Shown here: positions 1 to 8,975 of the stretch, in pieces
How positions within the stretch are numbered: position 1 is the first letter of the stretch
How the letters are laid out: each line of letters opens with the position of its first letter
Origin: Nothophaeocryptopus gaeumannii
Lineage: Eukaryota; Ascomycota; Dothideomycetes; Mycosphaerellales; Mycosphaerellaceae
NCBI GenBank assembly: GCA_031771865.1
Contig: JASISA010000042.1
Coordinates: forward strand, 923,501 to 987,500
Direction: 5' to 3'
Length of the DNA: 64,000 nucleotides
Notes under the pieces: model-generated
Databases searched by the model: none
The model's input: only the letters and a program-made list of their open reading frames with translations
Told to the model about the DNA's origin: nothing
Position numbers and translations under genes: made by a program

Positions 1-319
1 TTGCAACTTAGCAGGTGTTGTCGATGTTGACAAAGCGCTGTATAAGAGTCCCACTACCAGAGTGTTGCGGAAGTGTTGTCGCACAAAACCTCATCGTCGT
101 TGTCCCGACGACGAGGACTTTCGGCGCAAGAGGGAGTGTGAACTTTGCCGCTGATACACTTTTGCAGACCCTACCGAAAATAGCCTTGGAGCGCGAAATC
201 CAAACCAGCATCCGCGACCAACGCGTGAGCTTCACCTCCTGACCAGCCTGTGAGCGTGTCGCAGACCCGTGGTGTGCTATTAAACACCCAAGGTTCTCAT
301 AATCCCGACCGACACCACC
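1..319. other. Left edge, no gene recognised
   Basis: This stretch lies upstream of the LYAR-type gene. Open frames exist on both strands, but none has a recognisable domain, a convincing start or splice signals. It probably holds the promoter and 5' UTR of the gene starting at 320. Confidence 0.4.
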
Positions 320-1809
320 ATGGTTTCCTTCTCCTGTGAGGTACTTTGATGGCCTTCTGCAATGCGCAGCCTGTGAAGCGTGCTGATTTATTGTCATAGG
401 GCTGCGGCGATGTCTTGACGAAAAAGAAACTGGATGGCCACTATAGGCAATGCTACGCTCCTTTCACGTGTCTCGATTGCATGAACTGTTTCCAAGGAAT
501 GAGCTGGAAATCGCATACGTCCTGCATCAGCGAAGCACAGAAGTACCAAGGCCATCTGTACAGGCCTGAGAAGGAGAACAAGAAAGGGAAGAGCGAGAAG
601 CGAAGGTCTACGAACGGCAACGCAGACTCGCAAGCCATGATCCCAAAGGGCGCGTACGTGGAAGATACACTGGAAGGGGACGATATGAATGCTGTGGCTG
701 TTCTGGACGTGCCTCCAAGAGCACCTACACCACCGCCAGTTGCGGAGCCAGTGGGCGAGCTCCCGGACACTATCAATGTTTTCGACTACCTGGTCAGCGA
801 TGCAACTCCGAAGGCTGTCCAGCTTGGTGCTCCAGATGGGCGGAGAATGCTGGAACAAACAACCCCGTACGTCAATGCGGCTGGGTCTCAGCACTCGCAG
901 TTCTCGAACGGCAACGGCTCGTCGTACCTGTCAAATGGATACTCGTACGGCAATGCACCCGTTCAGCCGGGCTTTGATCGATACGACTCCTTGAACAACA
1001 TGACGGAGTCGCAACAGTCATTCGTGACGCCAGCGCCAAAAGAGCATCGGAAGGAGAAGAGAGACAAAAAGGGCACGGAGAAGAGTGGGTCTAAACGAAA
1101 GCGTAACGTGGAAGATCTGGATTTGTCGAGCGTCAAGCGGCCTGTATCAAGAGACGAGGCCATGCATGATGCGCCCGCGACCGGTGCACGGACGCTGCAT
1201 TCCGGACTCACTGGTGGCTTGAGCCGATTGATCACCGACTCTGAGTTTCAAAGTGACCGGATCGATGCTGGGCCAACGCCCATCAGTCCATCAAAGAGAA
1301 GCAAGCGCGAGAAGGACGTCAAAGAGTCCAGGAGCTCAAAAGAAGATAGGAGGAAGTCCTCTTATGTGTCTTACAGCACAACTAAAGCCCCTTCCGGCAA
1401 AGAGGATAAGCGCCGGCGATCTCGCAGTCTGGAGCGCGAACGTCACCACGAGAGGCACGAAAAGCGTGACAAGCCACGGAAGAGCCAGCGTGATGACTCA
1501 GTGTCATCTGAGGAACGTTCTCGAGTGAATCGCAGAACCAAGGCCATTGAGTATCCAGACAGGCCAGAGTCGGCGCAGCCAACTGCGAACAATGCCATGG
1601 TATCATACAATGCTCGCGCAGAAATGTTCCTCTCCTTCATCAATAAGGGACCCGATAGCGAACGTGGCGTTTCCATGAACAAGGCGCTGAAACGATACCA
1701 TCGTGAGAGAGACGTCCGAGGCGAGGAGAAGGAGGACGAAGACAAGGAGTTGTGGAAGTCCTTGCGCATGCGACGCAACTCCAGGGGCGAGATTGTTCTG
1801 TTCATTTAA
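320..1809 (+). CDS. LYAR-type C2HC zinc-finger nucleolar protein
   Basis: Two exons, 320-340 and 400-1809, give about 476 residues. The 59-nt intron (GTACTT...CATAG) restores the family N-terminus MVSFSCEGCGDVLTKKKLD, followed by paired Cys/His ligands through about residue 50, as in LYAR/UPF0743 zinc fingers. Without the short first exon the first zinc ligands would be lost, which supports this start. The middle is Lys/Arg/Ser rich with nuclear-localisation-like stretches (KRKR, KRSKREK). The C-terminus has a conserved-looking LWKSLRMRRN block. Known LYAR proteins are nucleolar and linked to ribosome biogenesis and growth; that role is inferred here. It stands alone, with an 850-bp gap before the next gene. 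The family call is firm; the exact function in this fungus is not. Confidence 0.85.
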
Positions 1810-2666
1810 ACCATTCTACGGCTTCCTCACGATTTCACGGCGAAACGGTCCTGGACAACAGCACACGGCGGCATTAGTAGTTCCGCGATTGCTTCATGGC
1901 ACCAATCCAATTTCGTACAATGTTTGATCAGACAATGCTAATGCCGTCAATTGTCGGCAGGTGCTGCGGGCTTTACAGTCGCACCTTCCTCATTCATACA
2001 CCTTCCACATCCAAACCGGCAAGTGCTCGAAGTCACTTCTAATTTTCCGATCTCACCTCTTCTTCAGCGTACATGATAGTGAATACAACGTATAAAGAGC
2101 CTGGGTTCTGTGCAGCTGTCATATTCTACGAAAGCCTTGCGCCACCCGTCGCCGCCGCATCACCAGTCCACAAGGCTTACATCGGGTACCACCGTCGCGG
2201 CAGCTCGAAAACAATCATTCGCACGCTTTCTACCTACCGTCCTGAGCGCATCCGCGAGGGGCGACCACATCCGCACAGTGATCTGTTAGCTGAATGGCCG
2301 AATCGCCTTCTCAGCCTTATTGTTTGACGAACGAGGCCTGCTGAACCCCGAAACCTATGCCCACCCCCACTCAAGTCTTCGAAGGATTCAGCGTACCAAC
2401 GGCTAACTAAGCATAGTCGCAATATACAGCCCTGAAGGAGAGCTTTCTCACGCGCAGCGTGCACCTATGTGTGGAGCGATTCTCGCACTTGCGGGTCCTT
2501 CTCCAACAAAGGTTTGGAAGGGCAGCCTGATTCTGAGCGCTTCATGGGGATCGGATTAGGGCGACGGAATGAATTGCGATGCATAACAGAGGTACATGTA
2601 TAAGAGCGTTGGCACTTGCACCTCTCTAATAAGCCTCACTCAATCCTCTTCAATGCGCACGTCAAG
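1810..2666. other. Intergenic, no gene recognised
   Basis: About 860 bp between two plus-strand genes. Only short, featureless open frames are present. It should hold the 3' UTR of the LYAR-type gene and the promoter of the hydrolase at 2667. Confidence 0.5.
2599..2604 (+). promoter_or_regulatory. TATA-like element upstream of hydrolase
   Basis: TATAAG lies 63 bp upstream of the proposed ATG at 2667. It fits a core promoter or TATA-like site. Position and sequence are the only evidence. Confidence 0.35.
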
Positions 2667-3455
2667 ATGAACGGAAAGTCCACCATCCTCAAAAACCCAA
2701 CTCTCGTCCTCGTCCACGGCTCCTGGCACTCCCCGAAACACTTCAAGCCCCTCGTCCGAGCACTCGAAGCCAAGCACGGATACAAATGTATCGGTATCGA
2801 CCTTCCAAGCTGTCAAACGCCAGACGAGCCAGCTAGAAACCTCTCAGACGACACAAAATTCATCCGCGACACAGTCACCTCCGAACTCGACATTGGCCAC
2901 AACGTCCTCGTCATCGCCCATTCCTACGGGGGCTGTCCCACCAACAATGCCCTTGCCAACCTCTCCCCTTCCGCACGAAAAGCTGCCGGAGAGGAAACCT
3001 CCGTCCTAGGCATAGCTTTCATAAACGCCATCCCCCTCCCTTCCGGTATCTCCTTCCTCGACGCCCTCGGCGGAAAACCTCACCCTCTCCACGACCTCCG
3101 CCTCCCAGATTTCTGCTGGGTCGGTCCTCCGGGTCCAGAACACTATTTCTACAACGAAATGACCTCCCCCGACGCGGAGTATTGGTCTGGCTTTTTGAGG
3201 CAGCAATCGTGGCCGGCTTACACAGAGAAGACTGGTTATGCGGCTTATATGGACATGCCGTGTTGGTATTTAAGTTGTACGAACGATCAGGCGTTTCCGT
3301 TGGCGGCGCAGCAGGATATGATGGAAAAGGCGAAGGCGGAGGGGGCGAGGATCGAGAGTGTGAGGTTGGAGGGGGCGGATCATACGCCTTTTATTGGGAA
3401 GAATATGCAGGAGACGATGGGGTTTATTGAAGATGTTGTGAGGAAGGTGAGTTAG
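2667..3455 (+). CDS. Alpha/beta hydrolase (AB hydrolase-1 type)
   Basis: One exon, 262 residues, from the only in-frame ATG (2667); the frame is open upstream but has no ATG there. The fold signature is clear: LVLVHGSW with the oxyanion HG at 17-18, nucleophile Ser86 in AHSYGG, an acid candidate in CTNDQAFP and the catalytic His in GADHTPF near the C-terminus. Length and spacing fit the small cytosolic fungal esterase group related to methylesterases and hydroxynitrile lyases. No signal peptide is visible. The natural substrate cannot be told from sequence. A broken gene follows on the opposite strand. Confidence 0.8.
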   Translation: MNGKSTILKNPTLVLVHGSWHSPKHFKPLVRALEAKHGYKCIGIDLPSCQTPDEPARNLSDDTKFIRDTVTSELDIGHNVLVIAHSYGGCPTNNALANLSPSARKAAGEETSVLGIAFINAIPLPSGISFLDALGGKPHPLHDLRLPDFCWVGPPGPEHYFYNEMTSPDAEYWSGFLRQQSWPAYTEKTGYAAYMDMPCWYLSCTNDQAFPLAAQQDMMEKAKAEGARIESVRLEGADHTPFIGKNMQETMGFIEDVVRKVS

Positions 3456-3703
3456 GAGAACTTTTTCGCTTCGCGGAGGGAAATGGCAAAGTGTGTTTGA
3501 AATGCTGGAAGGGCATTTAACAGCTTGAGTGCAGAATACGACCGCCACCATCGCCCCATCTTGTCGAGGCGCACGCTGATGTGTGAGAGATGCAATCTGC
3601 TCTGCTTCGCTGCAAGTTTGTGCTAAAAGGTTGAAAGCGCAGCAATGTAATGTACGGCCTCGATGTCAGAAATAGCATACCCGTATCATGCTGTTCTCCC
3701 AAA

Positions 3704-4909
3704 TCAGAGCAGCCCGTCCTTCTCCAAAGCCTTCGAACCATCAACGAGCATCTTCTCCGCCCGCCACAAAGCTTCTACCGCAACGTCTGGATGTGTTCGC
3801 GCCAGCTACCTCATGCCTTCTACCGTGTCCGGTCACTTCTGAAGCGCCAGACGATCTGCGATTTTGTCGACGCGATCTTGTTTGGAGCCCTGTTGGCTAA
3901 ACGAGTACCACCAGTCACGTCCGATCTTCGAGCAGTCTGCGCAGGCATGAGAGCCTTGATATAGGGGCTGGCATGAGAAAATTGGCCAGTACAGACTTCA
4001 GACTCGCCGGCATGCTAATTTTGGGTAAATACTTCTCGACCGAGGCAGTGAACAGTAGGGCGATGGAAGACCAGCGCGATGTGTTGATACCGGCCGCTTT
4101 TGGGGGTTGCTCGGTTGCGGCGACCTCGTCGAGAAGCTTGTTGTGCGTGGATACCAGCTTGCGTCGCCTGATAATGGCAGCTTCTAGGCGCTCGACATTT
4201 ATTCGTAGCGTCGCTTTCTCATCGTCGGTGTGCGCGTGTGGGCATGGGCCTGATCGGAGATGTCAGTATTCCCAGTTCCAGAGCATGGCATACAGACATG
4301 CACCAGCATGCTCCGTTCCTGCGGTCATCGAGCGTGATGTGTGATCGAGTTACTTGGGACGAGTTTCAATTCTCTCCAATTCGGCAAGGCCAAGATCCGA
4401 TCGACCGCAGGCAAAGACTCAAGCTGCTCATCGCTGTATTGATTCAGCCATGGGTATTTGTTCTCCTTCGTCCCAAGCGCACGCATCATCGCATCATTGT
4501 CGCCAAGTTTCTCCTCTCCCGTGAAGACGCGGAAGCCTACATCAATTCGCAGTGAAGTCAACCTCGGCATCTTATTGCATTCGTCCAAGAAGCATGAGAC
4601 CGGGGAGATCACCGTGATGTTCTCAGCGTACTGTCTCACGAGCCCATAACTAGTCAGCCGACAGGAGGAGGATCTCTTTGCCGCCCAATCCTGATTCCCG
4701 ATCCAGGCAGCGGCAGCGTTGTTGAAGAATTGCTTGGACACGAGAAACTCGTTCACTTTTGGTTCAAATTGCTGGAGAAACTGTCTCGTCCCGTTTTGAT
4801 ACATCTCGTATCTCTGAGTATGTTCCCAAGAAGCCTTGTTACGCAACTGCAGACGATTATTCGCTCGGTATGCTTGCTTGAAGATCACGTCCAGAAGTTC
4901 TTCACGCAC
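3704..4909 (-). pseudogene. Decayed F-box-like gene
   Basis: The 5' part (4354-4909) has an F-box-like opening, REELLDVIFKQAYRANNRL, and then a V-S-K-Q-F-F...AAAAWIGNQDW segment of the kind seen in fungal F-box-like proteins. No ATG is in frame; the first possible codon is GTG. A good intron (4250-4353, GTAACT...TACTGAC...CAG, phase 1) joins it to an exon starting at 4249. That exon runs about 75 codons in one frame. The coding signal then moves to the next frame, with good codon use (a DWWYSFSQQGSKQDRVDKIA segment), down to 3704. This last part has TGA at 3833-3835 and TAG at 3806-3808, and a third in-frame TGA at 3998-4000. I infer a broken gene. A complicated set of unseen introns is the alternative. 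Confidence 0.55.
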
Positions 4910-5134
4910 TGAGCAGAGAATTGTCTCTCACAATTGGAGAGCTCAGCTCAAATCTGCCAAGCTCCACGAATACTTGTCATTAGGCTCTTGACTCTCTTAA
5001 CTCGTGCCTACTCATAATGGTATCTTGTGCCGCGGCGAAATGCCTTGCCAGTGCCATAGCGACTGAACAATCCATAACCCTCATATCAACCCCGGCTGCC
5101 TGCATCCCATCCTCGAATCAAAGCCTCTGAGCGG

Positions 5135-7328
5135 CTACTCATCACTATTTTCCTCCACAGCTGCACTTCGCCCTCCCAGTCGAATCCGCCTGCGTGGCCT
5201 GACGTACTCGTCCGACTCGTCTTCTGCGCGGATCGTTCTGCTACTACCGCTGGAGCCGGTCTCAGCAAATCGGGATTCTGAAGCGCCCGCAACATTCAGC
5301 AAAGATGGTCGGCCAAAGCCTGGCATGGCGCCGTAATCAGGAGCAGATTGGCTTGTGCGGTTGATGCGGGCCAGCGTGTCGCCAAGCTGGAACGGATGTG
5401 ATGGTCGCTGCGTAGCCGGTGCCCTTGAAGCACGTGCAGTCCTGATGGCAACTTCTGGGCGGACTCTACGGCTATATGTTGCTGAAGATTGATCAGTATG
5501 GTAACTCGGGGGAGGGCTTCGATGTCGGATGCGGCGTGGACCAAGAGTATGAAGACGATGACCAAATGACACAAGCGGCCGAACGTATTGGTTAGACATA
5601 GTATCTGTAGTCAACTGTCAGCGAATGTCCGCTTGTAAACGCCCGAAACGAGGCCCACCCGTTGACCATACTCTGCTCATCATCAGACCCGTCGTCTTCA
5701 TCATGCTCTGACGCAAGAGAATAGCCGCCGTGCACTTCGGTTTGGTCATCGTCCTCATCATCTTCGTAATGGTATCCGTTGTAGCCGTTCGTGGTGCCAT
5801 ATGGCGTTGATCCACCGTTCTCACTTGCCACAGTCGAAGGCGAAAATGCGCCAAATGCACCAGAATGGTCATCAGCTATGGCAGCGGCATGTCGAGCGAA
5901 CGCATCATCCTCATCAGGAGGTGAGTCGTGATCATCATCATTCTCGTCCTCGTCACTCTCCTCGTCTTCATCGCTGTCGATCGTAATTGCACGCTGTGGT
6001 CTGCCACTACGATGCCCAACTCGCTGACTAATTCCGCGGACAGGCTCCTCGTCCTCTCCATCTTCCTCATCCGAGTCGGCATCCGAGTTCCTGCTCGCAA
6101 CTACTGATGAGGGCTCTGTTGAAGAATGGTAATGCGGGACAACGCGCCTGCGAGGTGGTGACTGAACCCCGGCGTCACTGTCATCATCGTCATCGTCCGA
6201 GAGAACAACATGAGCTGGACGACGGCGTTGAGATCCTGTCGGTGCAGCTGACACGCCTTCTGATCCTGATTCATCTTCGCTCCCATCTCCAACCGTCGCA
6301 TCATCTTCAAAGTGACCCTCATCGTCAATGAAACCATCCATATCGGGGTGCTCGTCGTCGTCGGATCCGTCATAATCGTCCATGTGGTCGTATCTAGCGT
6401 ATGGAGGATGATGCAGAACATCAGCAGCGTAGAAAGGATTGATGTCGGTCCCATCGCTGCCCAGATCAGAGGCCTGGTAGGCACCCATGTCATCATTATC
6501 GTTGTGAAAAGTCAGATCGATGTCGGCGTCGTCCTCGTCCATGTCCTCCAGCTCACCGTCGAGCTCGCTATCCTCGTCACTGTCGCTGAAGTCGGTGTCA
6601 TCATCTTCTGTAAGCACCCTTACGTTGCAGTGATTGCACATGCCGTCTTCTACCTCATGCATGCACTGTGGACATCGATCCACATGATCGCTCTCGTCCC
6701 GGATGGCCAGCAGAGGGTTGCCTCGGCTGCCTTTGCGGAAGCTCCCACGGAACAGACCTCCGCTCTTCGCATCGTTGTTCGCCTTGTCCTTAGCAACGAC
6801 TTCCGCCTCGTCCTTGGCGAGCTGGGTGTGTTCCTCTGTTGTCTCTCCATCAGGCAGCAGCTCGTTCTTGGCAGCGAATATGAGGACCATCTCGCGGACC
6901 AGATACGAGGGCGCCGGCTGGTCGCGTATGACAGTCCGACAATCCGGACACGTCTTCTTCTGGTTCTGGCCCATCCATTGCGATAGACAGCTGTAGCAGA
7001 ATGTGTGGCCACATGTCAGAGCGTACGGCTCGTAGAGGAAGCGTTGGCAGATCTTGCAGGTGATGAGCTGTCTCATTGCTTCGAGGTCGGTATGGAGAGT
7101 GCGGAGGGACTGCTCGTGATGGCAGCTGCCGTCGTGCTTATGCTCGCCGTTCCGGACGCCATTCTCGTGTGTTATCGGCATCTTGATGTCGGTCTTCGCG
7201 GGCGAGTCTGACAAGATGTGGATCGGACTCTGCGGCGTGTTGCTAACGGCGCGGCTGCCAGTCCGAGAGATCTTAAGTCTCTTGCGTGAGCCTCCCTCTG
7301 ACGCGCTGTACCCGGCGTCGCTGGGCAT
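5135..7328 (-). CDS. RING-finger protein with long acidic region
   Basis: Two exons, 5672-7328 and 5135-5604, joined over a 67-nt intron (GTATGG...GCTGAC...TACAG), give 708 residues. The RING domain (about 90-135) shows CKICQ...CGHTFCYSC...CPDC, the C3HC4 pattern of ubiquitin E3 ligases. A second Cys cluster follows near 220 (RCPQCMHEVEDGMCNHC), zinc-ribbon-like. About 300 residues are then extremely Asp/Glu/Ser rich, and the C-terminus is Arg/Ser rich. An N-terminal RKRLK motif suggests a nuclear protein. The likely role is ubiquitin ligation in the nucleus; the substrate is unknown. The acidic stretch also makes long false open frames in other registers. The start at 7328 is the first ATG. 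Confidence 0.8.
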
Positions 7329-7905
7329 GGTGGGTGGTTCGAGGAGGTATGTATGTGGTGTTTGTCATGCAGTCGGGAGAGAAAGTGGGTGTGTCGGTAT
7401 TCGTTTGCGACGGTCGGCGGCCTCGTCTGCGTGTGTCTGGCGCCTTCCGAGCACCGACTTTTGGCTCAGTTCGGTCACGTCATTTGTCGTGGGCGTTCGG
7501 CAGGTGGTCTCACTTGGCCGTGATGTCGAGGAAGCCGCTGTGCAGGCGGGTGGTTGAGATGATGTGGCCAAGGCTGCTCACAAATGTTCACGAGACAACA
7601 GAAAGAGGTGTTCGCGTGGGAGCGCTAGTGCGCTAGCGTGTGGCGCTTGGTCCACCACTTCAGCCTCATCACGTGCGAACTGACAGGGCTGAAAGACATG
7701 CTTGCTCCCTCTCACGATCTTGCTCCGTCACGCGCCCAGGACGTCTCTAAGTGCATAACTCACGACCACTTTGCAATGAGTTACGCCAAAAAACGCCGGC
7801 TGGGTGATCACCTTACGCTCTTGAACGTTCCCATTCTCGTTGCTATCTCCCAACATCATCTTCATCCTCTCGCGTGAAATACACCTCCTTCTTGACATCC
7901 ACTTA
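7329..7905. other. Intergenic, promoter of RING gene
   Basis: About 580 bp between two minus-strand genes. It must contain the promoter and 5' UTR of the RING protein and the 3' UTR of the broken secreted gene's region. No further gene is recognised. Confidence 0.45.
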
Positions 7906-8630
7906 CTACCAATCAACCTCGACACTGAAATCCGCCGTCCCAACGATGCATTCCTCCAAAGCCTTCCCTCCCTCCTCCTTCTCATCTCTCAGAACATCAA
8001 ACTCCCTCCACTTCTCCTCATCCGTCCCGTTCACAAAGTACAGAACGTTGCTTACCTTGACTGCTTTCCCGTCAGGATAAACCACCTTTATCTCCCTTTT
8101 CTCCTGCGCCAATTCATCCTCCCTATTCTTCTTCTCATCCACCCCACAGAACGTACTCCCCGCCTCCCCAACAAACCAAGCCGCAGCCCCAATATACCCC
8201 GGATCAAATCTTTGACACTGCCCACAATGAATGCCCAAAATGAATGCCCAACAACCCGCAACACGGACATCCATAACTCGCATACCCGACTGAAGGGTAG
8301 TAGTATTGGGCCTTGGACAAAACACTTTTGTCGTAGGCGGCGGCGGAGTAGGCGCCGTTGAAACCTGTCGTTCTCTCCTCGTCAGACCGCCCTCAAAGGG
8401 GGGTGTTTATTATGGGAAAGAGAGGCACGCACCTGTCTTCTTGTGGTCGCTTAGAAAGGGTGATTGATCGCAACATAAGCCTGGACCGAGAGTGGTGCAT
8501 GCTTGGCCGTAGAGCGTGGAGGGACAAGTGCTGTCGCGGCGGCGGAGGGTTGCTGGGCTGAAGTTAGAATGCATGAGAGCAGCAGAAGCATGATGGAGCT
8601 GCCAATGAGGCGAACGTGAACTGCAGTCAT
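7906..8630 (-). pseudogene. Broken secreted cysteine-rich protein gene
   Basis: From ATG 8630 a typical signal peptide is encoded (hydrophobic SIMLLLLSCILTSA), but its frame soon ends. A Cys-rich segment with TLYGQACTTLGPGLCC continues in the frame shifted by one base, so a one-base lesion is inferred between them. A good 68-nt intron (8365-8432, GTGCGT...CTGACG...ACAG) leads to a second exon with a Gly/Tyr/Ala-rich part and GCPCCGLLG. A perfect 13-bp tandem duplication (8226-8251) then breaks the frame. With one copy the frame would run on through HCGQCQRFDPGYIG to the stop at 7906. The intact form would have been a secreted Cys-rich protein of roughly 220 residues with no family I recognise. 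Confidence 0.65.
8226..8251. repeat. 13-bp perfect tandem duplication
   Basis: Two adjacent copies of AATGAATGCCCAA (8226-8238 and 8239-8251). Thirteen is not a multiple of three, so the duplication shifts the reading frame of the secreted-protein gene. One copy restores a continuous frame. Confidence 0.95.
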
Positions 8631-8975
8631 GATGTCGAGAACGTGTAAAGGCAACGGTGGTGCGACAGAGGGAGCATACGCGGCCTAGATTAGTCTTATG
8701 TAGCAGCATCGTCTTCTAATTGACAGCTGACAGAGTGGTGACATGAGCAACACAATAACGAAGTTAGCGAGCACCATTGTCAACTGCGACTTGTTTCGAA
8801 CAGCTGCGCCCCGTGCAACATGTGTGGAGTGTCTCTGTGATGCTCGTCCGCGGTCTCGGATTTGGAATGCTCAGGACTTTGCTTGAACAACGGACACATG
8901 TTGTGACGAGATGTCAGCGCCATCAAGACACTTGTTGAACGATGCTTTCATTTTGTCTATCTTCGTGATCTCGTT
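8631..8975. other. Intergenic, no gene recognised
   Basis: About 345 bp between the broken secreted gene and the end of recyclin-1, both on the minus strand. It would hold the former promoter and the recyclin 3' UTR. Nothing else is seen. Confidence 0.5.

Noticed and set aside
6312..6986. Plus-strand frame of 224 codons rich in Val/Ile
   Set aside because: It is antisense to the Asp/Glu/Ser tract of the RING protein, which makes hydrophobic mirror frames.
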